The notes under the pieces were generated by a model. That model did no database searches. It was not told where the DNA came from and saw only the letters and a program-made list of their open reading frames with translations. From Haplomitrium mnioides (Eukaryota > Marchantiophyta > Haplomitriopsida > Calobryales), in contig JBNGIS010038279.1 of the NCBI GenBank assembly GCA_049999725.1, positions 1 through 30,349 of the forward strand: DNA of 30,349 nucleotides, read 5' to 3'. Made by a program: the position numbers and the translations under genes. Below, piece by piece: positions 10,831-20,455 of the stretch (position 1 is its first letter; each line of letters begins with the position of its first letter).

Positions 10831-11141
10831 AAGAGCGAAAGATGAAGGGGCAGCCAAAGATGAATTGGACCGACTCCTCCTCAACATAAGCAGGGGGCAC
10901 ATGCTTCTTTTTTGGTAGGAGCATCAGCTCGCTCTACTTTCTTTCTTTTTATGGTAGCAAATGGTCCACCTATTGTTGTCGTTATCAAGGTGGTTGTGCT
11001 TGGATGCGGCACAAGTTTTTGCAGGTATACTCCTTGCTTCACTTTAAAAATTTTGATACTAATGGAAAATTTGATGAAGTCTAATTCTCTCTGCTTTGCA
11101 GCCGGGTAAATGTTGACAAAATCCAACAAATATTGAGAAAA

Positions 11142-11165
11142 CTAAAGACAAAAAAACAAGAAATG
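11142..11165 (-). other. Putative intron 3' splice site
   Basis: On the minus strand the T-rich tract TTGTTTTTTTGTCTTTAG ends at 11142, directly before a frame reading FSQYLLDFVNIYPAA. It looks like an authentic acceptor opening the exon segment at 11141. The donor upstream is not identified. Confidence 0.5.
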
Positions 11166-11243
11166 GTCAATGACTTAATACAAAAAATTTTCAAAAGTTT
11201 TATAAGGGACTCCAAGTGTTTCAACCTCTAGTTTAGGCCCAAA

Positions 11244-11341
11244 GATGCTCAAGAGTCCATGCGCTTATGGACTCCCAAGTCCATGCACATAGAGACTCCC
11301 AAGTCCCTGCGCGCATAGACTCGGAAGTCCAAGTGCGTCAA
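11244..11341. repeat. Second copy of the 24-bp minisatellite family
   Basis: Units starting GACTCCCAAGTCC at 11270 and 11294 and GACTCGGAAGTCC at 11318 have the same 24-bp spacing and the same GCGCGCATA core as the array at 9515-9722. A partial unit precedes them. It lies just upstream (minus-strand sense) of the acceptor of the decayed gene. Confidence 0.85.
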
Positions 11342-11419
11342 GTGTGATGGCGAGTATTTTGGGGAAAAATATGGCAGTTGTTGAATCAGATACATTGACA
11401 TATGAAGATTAAGAAACTG

Positions 11420-11625
11420 AACCTTATGCGTGTATAGGATCAAGATTTAAACCCTATGCGTACATAGGATTAGGAATTGAACCTTATATACGCATTGGGT
11501 CAAGGAATGAACTCAATGTATGCATAGGAACAAGGAATGAACAACTTGCATGCAAAAGATCAAAGAGGGAACCCAATGCTTGTATAGGATCCAAGACTCC
11601 ACTTGCTGCACGTATTGGATCTTTA
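11420..11625. repeat. 30-bp minisatellite, six to seven units
   Basis: Units starting AAC at 11420, 11450, 11480, 11510, 11540 and 11570 are each 30 bp, followed by a partial unit from 11600. The unit is AACCYTATGCGTRYATAGG plus a tail of the form ATCAAGGAATG. The TATGCGTGTATAGG core resembles that of the neighbouring 24-bp family. Units differ from each other by roughly a quarter of positions, so the array is old. Confidence 0.85.
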
Positions 11626-12431
11626 TTATCGGTAAAGTGGTCAAATTGACTACTCTAACAGATCAATAGAAAGACGTTGAAGTCAGAATTTCCATACGGT
11701 TGTGGACCTTTGTATGTCCTCATCAGATGAAGCCCACGATGTTCAAGATCCAAATCTATTTGTTCAAAACACAAAAAGCATATATACTATGGATTGCTTC
11801 AATTTTGGAGATGATTCTATCGTCGATGCCACTATTCAAAAAATGAGAGATTTCTAATCAAGTTGAACCTTTGAACGAGATTGGGAGATCTTTTAGAAAC
11901 TAAATTCATTTGAAGGAATCTTCATACGATAGTTTAGGGAATGATTCTAGCAAAGAGTCTCAATCAACCAATATTTTATTTGAGCTATCGCAAAGGGCAC
12001 CGATTATTTTACAAATTTTTTTTCTAATGGTCAAGATATTGATGAAGATTTTGTATAAACATAGTCCAGTTCTCCCAATCCTCAAAGTGGCTAGAAATTT
12101 CCTTTTCTTTCTTTGGTCAAACATGGTGGAAAATTCATCAATTAATCATGAGCACATCATGACTACTAAATTTTCTTATTGCTTTTGTAAAATATTGTGC
12201 TCCATTATCAGAGCATAATATTGTGCATTGATCTAGTCATACTTCTTGGGTGTATTTAAAAATGTGGATCGAAATACTCTTCTTTTTTCCTTGACTCTTG
12301 CTAGTGCCTTGATATGAAAATTATTTGATTAAATTTTGACATTGATTATAATTTTCTAATTAACTAACATCTCTTTTCCATCCTATAAAAGTGCAAGTTG
12401 TATTCAGTCTCTCTTTTTTACATGCTGGTTT
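11626..12431. other. No gene seen; AT-rich spacer
   Basis: Only short open stretches occur (the longest about 100 codons at 11910-12218, without recognisable motifs). I see no repeats beyond A/T runs. Confidence 0.4.
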
Positions 12432-13164
12432 GGGACTTTAAACATTTAATTCAATTCAAATTTGAATCTTTTTTTCTCTTTCGATTTCTACCTCTCATTT
12501 CATGTTGCCAAGTTGAACACCCTTTTTTCCAATTGTTATTTATTTGCTTTTATGTTTGTACTAGGTTGGGAAAGTAGTGGTAGTCAACATTAGGGGGTAG
12601 AAACTTATTGCACTTAAGAAAAGTAGGTGTGACAATTGTGTGCAAATTAAAGGCTTGTAGCAACAAAATAATACTAGAGAATTTAAGGTTTTTTGGTTGG
12701 CACGTGACAAGAATATTCTTCTTGCAAAGTGTGAGTTGTCTAGGAAATACAAGTGCCACCTTGAAGGCTGAAAAAGAAATGAACCAATGTTGGGCTCACT
12801 ATCCTTTTGCCAATTTAGGACTCTAAGCATTTAATTCAATTTCTATTTTCTCTTTCAATTGCTACCTCCCATTCCCTATTGCCAACAATCTTTTCTCTTG
12901 CTTAATTATTTGTTTTTATTTTTGTACAAGGTTTGAAAGATAGTGATAGCCAATATTAGAGGGTAGAAACTTAATGCACTTGGAGCAAGTGGGTGTGATA
13001 GTTATGTGCAAAGAATAGGCATACAACAATGAACAAACACTAGAGAATTGAAGGGTTTTTGGGTTGGTGGTGACCAAGATATTCCTCTTGTATAATATGA
13101 GTCATTTGAGAAATGTTGGTGTCACCTTGAATTCTAAAAATGAAATGAACCAATATTGGGCTCA
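12432..13164. repeat. Diverged direct duplication, about 386-bp period
   Basis: Copy 1 runs from GGGACTTTAAACATTTAATT at 12432 to about 12799. Copy 2 runs from AGGACTCTAAGCATTTAATT at 12818 to about 13164. Shared landmarks include the GTAGAAACTTA.TGCACTT stretch (12597 and 12963), CTAGAGAATT (12674 and 13041) and GAAATGAACCAAT.TTGGGCTCA at both ends. Many substitutions and small indels separate the copies. Neither has a conserved reading frame, so this looks like an old tandem duplication of non-coding DNA. Confidence 0.85.
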
Positions 13165-14735
13165 AACGCTACAATAAGAGGAGATCAATTACTTGGTTTC
13201 TTTTGTAGTCCACTAGAGTAGAGCATTGGAAAAGGGCACATGAATAGAGTTTGGTGTTGTTGGTGATTGGCTTGTAGCATTGAAGCATTGACAAATCCAA
13301 AAGATTGTTAATTGATCTATAAACTTTTGGTATTTTTTGGTAGTAGATATTTGTCATCTACATGGCTTGATTCTAAGCCCATGAGCACATTTAGAGAGTT
13401 TAGAGATAGGTTCTTTATTCTTGTCAAGGATTTTTGCTATCTGTTTGCAACATTGATGAAAGTCAATATTATAAAATTAAAGAAAATAAAGATTGATCTT
13501 ATTAAAAATAAAAAAAATTCATTAGTTTTACATGAAAATAATATTCTACATTAATCCTAAATAGCAAGTGAGTTGATAGTCCAATAAAGATGCAATTTAC
13601 CAAGTCAACTTGGTCATGCAAAACATAATCACTATGCTTAACCACATGTTATAAATTTATAGGATGTCATGTATGACACTTTCCATCTATCATTAAAGTT
13701 GTCTTAAATGACGCACATTTTGATTGTCTAAAATGACTCCATTGTACTTTGTCAATTTCACTATGTCCAAACTAACCACCAATCTATCCATGTATCATAC
13801 ATTTATAGGATGTCATTGCAGTCATTTAGACCATGTCTTAAACAATCTGCATGACTTTTTTAATAGAACACTTGTCCGCTATTTATTGGTCTTCAGCATC
13901 CTACGTGTCAACTTATCATTGGCAGTCATTATGCCATGTATCCTCCCCTCATTGGTTCTCAATATAGCATGTGGTAGACACTCATTGCTCTTTAGAATAC
14001 CACATTTCATTCTCCTATTGGATTGGACATCCGATCATTTTTTCCATGTATTAAATGACCCAAGAGATTAAGCTCAAATAATGCCATGTGTCAATCTGTT
14101 ATTGGTTGTTTATAGAGGAAATTTAAAATGATGTCCAAAATGACCAAAATTCAACAATAATTAAAGTGCCACATGTCACTTGATCATTGGTTGTGACCAT
14201 CATCGACGATTGTTAACAATGAAATTATGTCGCCGTCAACATTGCATTTTCTGGTCATTTATCACATATCGTTATTTTGGAAATTGTTTCATTTTGGAAT
14301 GTTTGAAATGACTATTAATATTTTGCATCATTTTCCAAAATGATTGGAATACAAATATCAAATATTATGCGTCCGATTGAACGTAAATGTTTTGGTCATT
14401 AAGTGGTTTAAATTACGCTTTTTGGGGTCATTATTGTTGTTATATAGAGCGTTGTTTTCTTCTAGTGATCTTTATATTAATTATATGTTCCATCCATAGT
14501 TATTGATGATCATAAAGAATATAAAGTTGATCATATTCTAACAAAGTGAGCTATCAAGTGGAGGCGACATCCACAAGTTTAATGCAAAGTTTTGTGGAAA
14601 AGATACCAAGTTCATAATGTTATTTAAGAGCCTTATTGTAACCTTGAAAGTGCTTAAGATGTTATTCGAGTGTTTGAAGGTGTCAGCAATGACAAAGACA
14701 TTGTTGATTAGAAGGCAAGGAATATGTAATAGTAC
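13165..14735. other. No gene seen; AT-rich DNA with recurring CATGT/CATTGG words
   Basis: Between about 13680 and 14200 words such as CCATGTRTC or ACGTGTCAA alternate with YYATTGG every 45-70 bp (for example 13904-13921, 13932-13957, 14079-14104, 14170-14191). This suggests a very degenerate tandem repeat. The 115-codon frame at 13724-14071 is made of these words and has no protein motif. The remainder is A/T-rich without features. Confidence 0.4.
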
Positions 14736-15640
14736 AAGTATGATATTTTACTATATATAGGAAAACAAAGAGGAATAAAGGAAATAGTAGTAACTATCAA
14801 AGTAGAAATACTTTTCAAAAAGTGATATAAGGTAGTTTATCTTATAGCTACTTTTAGAGAAGTAGTATAAGATCACTTATAGGGTTTAAAGGTGAAGTAA
14901 CTTGCAAGCAAAAGAAGCTAGATAACACCTCCTTCTTAAGTATAGACATAAAATTTCAATTGCCCAACTCTTCATTCCAAAGTTTCTCTCAATTGGTTTG
15001 AGCTTTTGCTTGTATATTCTTTGGAGGATTGCTGATATGCCTTGGCATTTGGTTGGTTTTGGTTATTGATTATTTTGGCATTTGGTTGGTTAAACACTAT
15101 TAGAGTTTGTGTTTGAGCTTTTACTTACTTGGAGTTTGTTTTTGAGTTCTCTACATTGATGATATGGCAGGCTCTCATAAAAGCTCTTTCTCTATGTTCT
15201 TGCAATCAAGCTCTTTCTTTATGTTTTTTGCAATAAGACTCCATGGTTGGCATGTAGTTGTGGTATGAAACAAGAAAGAGATGTATTTGAAAGTGATTGG
15301 TGTGGCATTTCTTGATCATGGCTCTTTCTCTATGTTCAGGAAGTTAGACTTTTTCTCTATATTTTAGCATTTATTGTAATAGTATAAGCATAGGGTTGTG
15401 CTCTTTATAAGAAAATAGAGAGGAGTGAAAGAAGTGGTAGTAAGTCACTTTTAGTAGAGAGTCACTTTTAGGGTTGAAATTAGAAGTGACTTGTAAGTGA
15501 AGAAAGAGGGATGACACCCCCTTCTCTTGTATAAATAGAAGGGCTTCTTAGCCCCACTCTTCATTATGGACTTCCTCTCGAATCACTTGGGTTCTTTGGT
15601 TGCTTGGCTTTTGCTTGGACTCTTGGTCTTAGCTTGGACC
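14736..15640. repeat. Pair of diverged direct repeats with promoter-like words
   Basis: About 14736-15030 and 15392-15640 share an order of landmarks: GAAAACAAAGAGGAATAAAG / GAAAATAGAGAGGAGTGAAAG, then a TAGTAGTAA-like word, a TCACTT.TAGGGTT stretch, AAGTGACTTGTAAG-like and GA.AACACC.CCTTCT words, then CTCTTCATT and TTGGTT.GAGCTTTTGCTTG. The right copy has TATAAATAGAAGG at about 15529, a TATA-like box. This order (TATA, then a leader) is what decayed LTRs or a duplicated promoter region look like. No TG...CA ends were found, so the origin is open. Confidence 0.55.
15176..15370. repeat. Degenerate outlier units of the 27-bp minisatellite
   Basis: AAGCTCTTTCTCTATGTTCT at about 15180, CAAGCTCTTTCTTTATGTT at about 15208 and GGCTCTTTCTCTATGTTC at about 15319 match the unit of the large array starting at 15717. 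They are separated by unrelated sequence, so they are stragglers or seeds of the array. Confidence 0.6.
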
Positions 15641-15716
15641 TTGAGTTGCCTTTGGTTGAAGAACTTTATTAGAGTTCACTATGAGTTCTTACTCATTTAG
15701 ATTTGGTCCTTGAGAT

Positions 15717-17764
15717 TCTTTTACATTTATGCTCTTTCTCTATGTTTTTGCAACTATGCTCTTTCTCTATGTTATCACAACTATTTCTCTTTCTATATGT
15801 TATCACAACTATTTCTCTTTCTCTATGTTCTTGCAACTAGACTCTTTCTTTTTGTTCTTACAACTAGGCTCTTTATCTATATTCTAGAACCTAGTTTCTC
15901 GTAACTAGGTTCTTTCTCTATGTTCTTGTAGCTAGGTTCTTTCTCTATGTTCTCGCAACTAGACTCTTTTTCTATGTTCTCCCAACTAGGTTCTTTCTCT
16001 ATATTCTTGCAACAATTTTTTTTTCTCTATGTTTCTTAAACTAGACTTTTTCTCTATGTTTTAGTAACTAGACCCTTTCTCTATGTTCTCACAATTAGGC
16101 TTTTTGTCTAAGTTCTCGCAATCAGAATCTTTCTCTATACTCTTGCAACGTGGATCTTTCTATATGTTCTCACAATTAGGTTCTTTCTCTATGTTCTTGC
16201 AACTAAAGCTCTTTTTCTATGTTATCGCAACCTGATTCGTTCTCTATGTTCTTGCAACTATGATCTTTCTCTATGTTTGTTTAGTTAGACTCTTTCTTTA
16301 TATTCTTGCAACCAAGTTTTTTTTTTCTTGGAATTAAGCTCTTCTCTTTGTTCTTACAACTATACTCTTTCTCTATGTCTTTGCAATTAAGTTCTTTTCT
16401 ATGTTCTCGCAACTAGTTTCTTTCTCTATGTTCTTGCAACTAGGTTCTTTCTCTATATTCTCGTAATTATGCTTTTTCTCTATGTTTTTAGAATTAGACT
16501 CTTTCTAAATGCTCTTACAACTAGGCTCTTTCTCTATCTTCTCACAATTAAACTCTTTCTCTATGTTCTTGCTACTAGGTTCTTTCTCTATGTTCTTGCA
16601 ACTTTGTTATTTTTGTATGTTCTCACAACTAGGCTCTCTCTTTGTTCTTGCAACTAAACTCTTTCTTTATATTCTTGTAATCAATGTCTTTTTTCTATGC
16701 TATCACAACTAGTTTCTTTTTCTATGTTCTCACAACTAGGTTTTTTCTCTATGCTCTCGCAACTAAACTCTTTTTCTATGTTGTGGCAACTAGATTCTCT
16801 CTGTATATTCTCACAATTATGTCTTTGTCTATGTTCTCACAACTATGTTCTTTTTCTATATTCTCGCAACTAGGCTCTTTTTCTATATTTTTGCAACAAG
16901 GTTCATTCTCTCTGTTCTTGCAACTCTCCTCTTTCTCTAAGTTCCTCTAACATGACTCTTTCTCTATGTTCACAAATAGGCTATTTCTTTATTTTCTCGC
17001 AATTAGGCTCTTTCTACATACTCTCATAACTATGCTCTCTCTCTAAGTTTTGAAGGCTATACTTATTCCTTTTGTTCTCGCAACTAGACTCTTTCTCTAT
17101 ATTCTTGCAGCTAGACTTTTTTTCTATGTTCTTGCAACTTGGTTCTCTCTCTATTATCTCGCAACTATATTCTTTTTCTACATTCTCGTAGCTAGGTTCT
17201 TTCTCTATGTTCTCACAACTAAGATCTTTTTGTATATTCTCAGAATTATACTCTTTCTCTATGTTCTTGCAATTATACTCTTTTTCTATGTTTCTGCAAC
17301 TAGACTCTTTCTCTATATTCTCGCAACTAGGCTCTTTTTCTATATCCTTGCAACTAGGTTCTTTCTCTATGTTCTAGCAACTATGCTCTTATTCTGTGTT
17401 CCTACAAGTAGACTCTTTCTCTATGTTCTGGCAACTATGCTCTTTTCTGTGTTCCCATAAGTAGACTCTTTCTTTTTGTTCTCGCAACTATGCTCTTTTT
17501 CTGTGTTCCCATAAGTGGACTCGTTCTTTATGTTCTCGCAACTATGCTCTTTTTTGTGTTCCCACAAGTAGACTCTTTCTCTATGTTCTCGCAACTATTC
17601 TCTTTTTTTGTCCTCCCACAAGTAGACTCTTTCTCCATGTTATTGCAATTATGCTCCTTTTTTTTGTATTCCCACAAGCAGACTCTTTCTTTGTGTTCTC
17701 TCAACTATGCTCTTTTTCTGTGTTCCCACAAGTAGACTCTTTCTCTATGTTCTCACAACTATGC
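15717..17764. repeat. Large 27-bp minisatellite, about 75 units
   Basis: The unit is CTCTTTCTCTATGTTCTYGC followed by AACTAGR (27 bp). Adjacent units at, for example, 17092, 17119, 17146 and 17173 keep the exact spacing, while others have lost or gained a few bases. The plus strand is strongly pyrimidine-rich. Because 27 is a multiple of three, runs of units make open frames with a 9-residue hydrophobic repeat of the form YVLATRLFL (136 codons at 17050-17460, 88 at 16684-16950). These frames follow from the repeat and I do not call them genes. Confidence 0.95.
17358..17764. repeat. 54-bp higher-order repeat at the right end of the minisatellite
   Basis: From about 17358 two variants of the 27-bp unit alternate: type A ending GTTCTCGCAACTATG and type B ending GTGTTCCCACAAGTAGA. 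The A-B dimers repeat about seven times (B units near 17385, 17439, 17492, 17546 and onward). Dimers resemble each other more than A resembles B, which defines a higher-order repeat. Confidence 0.85.
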
Positions 17765-17798
17765 TCTCTCTCTCTCTCTCTAGAGCTCTCTCTGAGGA
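17762..17798. repeat. CT microsatellite
   Basis: GCTCTCTCTCTCTCTCTCTC followed by TAGAGCTCTCTCTGAGG marks the right boundary of the 27-bp/54-bp array. Confidence 0.9.
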
Positions 17799-17800
17799 GC

Positions 17801-17946
17801 CAATACTTGAACATCTCATTGCAGGGCTAGACATCGCAACTCATGGTCTCATTTCAAGACAAGACACCGCACTCAATACTTGAACATCTCATTGCAGGGC
17901 TAGACATTGCAACTCATGGTCTCATTTCAAGACAAGACACCGCACT
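17801..17946. repeat. 73-bp near-perfect tandem duplication
   Basis: 17801-17873 and 17874-17946 are the same 73-bp sequence beginning CAATACTTGAACATCTCATT, with one visible C/T difference (ACATCGCAAC against ACATTGCAAC). The near identity makes it one of the youngest duplications in the window. Confidence 0.95.
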
Positions 17947-18120
17947 CATGAACTGGACAAGGCTAAACATCTCATTTCAAGGCTAAACATGAGCTACTTA
18001 TTTGAGATGCTAGAGACTTCAGGAGAGCATGCTGGTCAATCCAGAAGAGCGGCTAGACACCTCAAGGGAATCCATTGATCATGAATCACTAGGGCTGAAG
18101 CTGGAACATTTAACACTTAG

Positions 18121-18267
18121 GGTTGGAGAACATAATAGTTGGGTTGGAGAACTGATTGGCTAGGTTGGAGAACAAAAGGGATGGGTTGGAGAACGGAATG
18201 GCTGGGTTGGAGAATAAAAAGGCTTGTTTGGAGAATGGAATGGTTGGGTTGGAGAACAGAATGGCTG
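18121..18267. repeat. 21-bp minisatellite, seven units
   Basis: Units start GGTTGGAGAA (one is GTTTGGAGAA) at 18121, 18142, 18163, 18184, 18205, 18226 and 18247, exactly 21 bp apart. A typical unit is GGTTGGAGAACRGAATGGCTG. Shorter versions of the same array recur at about 18496-18560, 18799-18890 and 19345-19370 within the larger satellite. All three plus-strand frames and a minus-strand frame stay open through it as heptapeptides (GWRTEWL, LENRMAG, FSNPAIP-like). This reflects unit length and composition. Confidence 0.95.
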
Positions 18268-19640
18268 GACCCAGAACCAAACCCATCCAAAACCGGTACA
18301 ATTCACTTTCATGACTGGAACATTTCGCTACACAGGAGATGCGCAGGTTAAGGGAGCTACTCAGTTCAGATGTTGGACATCTCAAGGGAGCCTGGGCTGG
18401 AACAAGACAAAATACTGGGCTGGAAATTGAAACTGAATTCAAGACGGGAATAGGAACAAAACACAGTTCAGAGCATCAATGCTCTACATCTCAAAATGGG
18501 ATGGAGAACAGAATGGCTAAGTTGGAGAACAGAATGGCTTGGTTGGAAATCAGAATGGCGGGGTTGAATGGCTGGACCCAGAACTGAACCCATCCAAAAC
18601 TGATGCAATTCACTTTTAGGATTGGAACATTTCGCTACAGAGGAGAGCACAGGTTAAGGGAGCTACTCATTTCAGATACTATATACTTTAGGGGAGCTTG
18701 GGCTGCAACAGGACAGAATGCAGGGCTGGAATTGTAACCAAATTTAATACGAGAACAAGATTAGCACACGATTTAGAGCGTCAAGGCTATACATCTCGGA
18801 ATGGGTTGGAGAACAGAATGGCTGGGCTGGAGAATGGAATGGCTGGGTGGGAGAACAGAATGGTTGGGTTGGAGAACAGAATGGCTGGACCCTGACTTAA
18901 ACCCATCCAAAACTGGTGCAATTCACTTTCAGGACTGGAACATGTCGCTACAGAGGAGGTGCGCAGGTTAAAGGAGCTACTCATTTCAAATGTTGGACAT
19001 TTCAGGGGAGTCTAGGCTAGAATAGGACAGAATGCAGGGCTGGAATCGAAACTGAAAGAACAGGACTGAACTCTCTTCAGAGAGTCAAGGCTCTACATCT
19101 CAGTTTAGGGCTGACACACTTCACTTCACATCTCATTCCAAAACCGGCACAATTCACTTTTAGGACCGGAACCATTGGCTACAGAGGAGATGCGCAAGTT
19201 AAGGGAGTTTTTCATTTCAAATATTGGACATTTCAAGGGAGCTTGGGCTGAAACAGGAGAGATTGCACGGCTGGAATTGAAACTGAATTCAAGACGGGAA
19301 TAGGAACAACACACGATCCAGAGTATCAAGGCTCTACACCTCGGAATGGGTTGGAGAACAGAATGGCTGGACCCAGAACTAAACCCATCCAAAACCGATA
19401 CAGTTCACTTTCAAGACTGGAATACTTTGCTACAGAGGAGATGCACACGTTAAGGGAGTTACTCATTTCAGATGCTAGATATTTTAGAGGAGTCTGAGAT
19501 AGAACACGACAGAATGCTTGGATGGAATCAAAACTGAATTCAAGACAGGAACATGAACAGAACAAAACACGATCCAAAGGGTCAAAGCTCTACATCTCAG
19601 TTCAGAGTTGGCACATTTCACCTCACATCTCATTCCAAAA
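18268..19640. repeat. Satellite with monomers of about 230-310 bp
   Basis: The anchor CARTTCACTTTY occurs at about 18299, 18606, 18919, 19150 and 19401, giving spacings of 307, 313, 231 and 251 bp. Each monomer carries ACCCATCCAAAAC before the anchor, then GGA.TGGAACATTTCGCTACA, GAGGAGATGCGCAGGTTAAG, GGGAGCTACTCATTTCAGAT, a GGCTGGAAT.GAAACTGAATTC stretch and finally a short block of the 21-bp array. Differences in monomer length come mainly from the number of 21-bp units. Several open frames of 60-110 codons here are repeat artefacts. Confidence 0.9.
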
Positions 19641-19774
19641 CCGATGCTGGACATTTAAGTGGTCTAATCGCAATTCAGATCGAGGGATGGAATAGAATGC
19701 ATCTCATGGATAGAGCTACAAACCGTGATTTAAGAGTACACTCAAAGATGGACCGACGAACCTCAAGCTGAAAG

Positions 19775-20455
19775 AGAGAACTAACTTAGGAGTTGGAACA
19801 TGAAATCTCAAGGGCTAGACCAAAAATGCCAGGGGCTGGAACTCAAAGGCTGGCACAAAAACCTCAGAAGACGGAATAGAGTCATTTCAGAGCTGGCTGG
19901 AAATCTTCAAAAACTTCAGAAATGCTGGCTGGAAATCTCCAAAAATCTCCAAGTGGGCTGGAAATCTTTGGAATCCTTCAAATATCAAGGATCTAAGGAG
20001 CATGCCACCTTCAAGGGACTAAGTTGAAGATGACGCATGCGGGGTTGGAGCTGGAACATTTAGAGCCAGTGCTTAGACACTCAAGACCAGAGCTGAACCA
20101 AATTACTAGCTGGAACCAAAACTGAACCCAAAGGGACCTCAGAGCTGGAACAGGACAAAATACATGGCTGGAATTGAAATGGAATTCAAACCGGGAACAA
20201 ACACATAACACAATTCAGAACGAGGGGTGGACCAGAACTACAACAAAACTCTACGAGCCTCAAAATGCAACATAGAACTAACTCAAGTGCTAGAACATGA
20301 AACCTCAAGGACTAGACCAAGTATACCATAGGCTGGAACTTAAAAGCTGGAACAGAAAACTTAGAAGCCGAAATAACGACATTATAATACTGGTTGGAAG
20401 TCTGAAAATCTCTTGAACTCTTAGAACTAGCTGGAAATCTCCAAAAATCTTCGAC
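19775..20455. repeat. Diverged duplication, offset about 497 bp
   Basis: About 19775-19955 and 20265-20450 share GAGAACTAACT / TAGAACTAACT, GAACATGAAATCTCAAGGGC / GAACATGAAACCTCAAGGAC (19796 and 20293), GGCTGGAACT, CAGAAGACGGAATA / TAGAAGCCGAAATA and CTGGAAATCTCCAAAAATCT. The block between them continues the CTGGAA-rich satellite style. No coding sequence is seen. Confidence 0.75.

Larger units (their letters stand above)
8618..11141 (-). pseudogene. Decayed spliced minus-strand gene, unknown plant family
   Basis: Several minus-strand segments read as ordinary protein and lie in a consistent order, joined by intron-like or damaged DNA. They are 11141-10880, about 10830-10280, 9960-9680, 9290-8893 and 8815-8618. 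Typical pieces are LLDFVNIYPAAKQREL, KPRMDNWRPFQIRRLNEDF, DISYGHNLKICKYDDSKPF and ITHVHEYLTVGYW. Stops fall inside several segments (TAG at 10535-10537, a TGA TAG pair near 9149) and frames change within exons, so it cannot make a full protein. An acceptor precedes 11141 and a 77-bp intron is visible at 8816-8892. I do not recognise the family; it may be a host gene relic or a transposon-derived gene. The 24-bp minisatellite at 9515-9722 sits within it. Confidence 0.55.

Noticed and set aside
10407-10832. 141-codon plus-strand frame
   Set aside because: It is antisense to the better, motif-like minus-strand exon segment and reads as low-information Leu/Ser-rich sequence.
13724-14071. 115-codon plus-strand frame
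   Set aside because: It is composed of the recurring CATGT/CATTGG words of a degenerate repeat, with no protein motif.
17050-17460. 136-codon plus-strand frame with repeated hydrophobic segments, resembling a multi-pass membrane protein
   Set aside because: It consists entirely of 27-bp minisatellite units. Openness follows from the unit length being a multiple of three, and a second frame is open too.
15717-17764. Regular short repeats that could suggest a CRISPR array
   Set aside because: Repeats are contiguous without unique spacers, and the sequence is clearly plant nuclear DNA.
18110-18442. 110-codon minus-strand frame with FSNPAIP repeats
   Set aside because: It lies in the 21-bp array and satellite. 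All forward frames are open as well, so it is not evidence of a gene.
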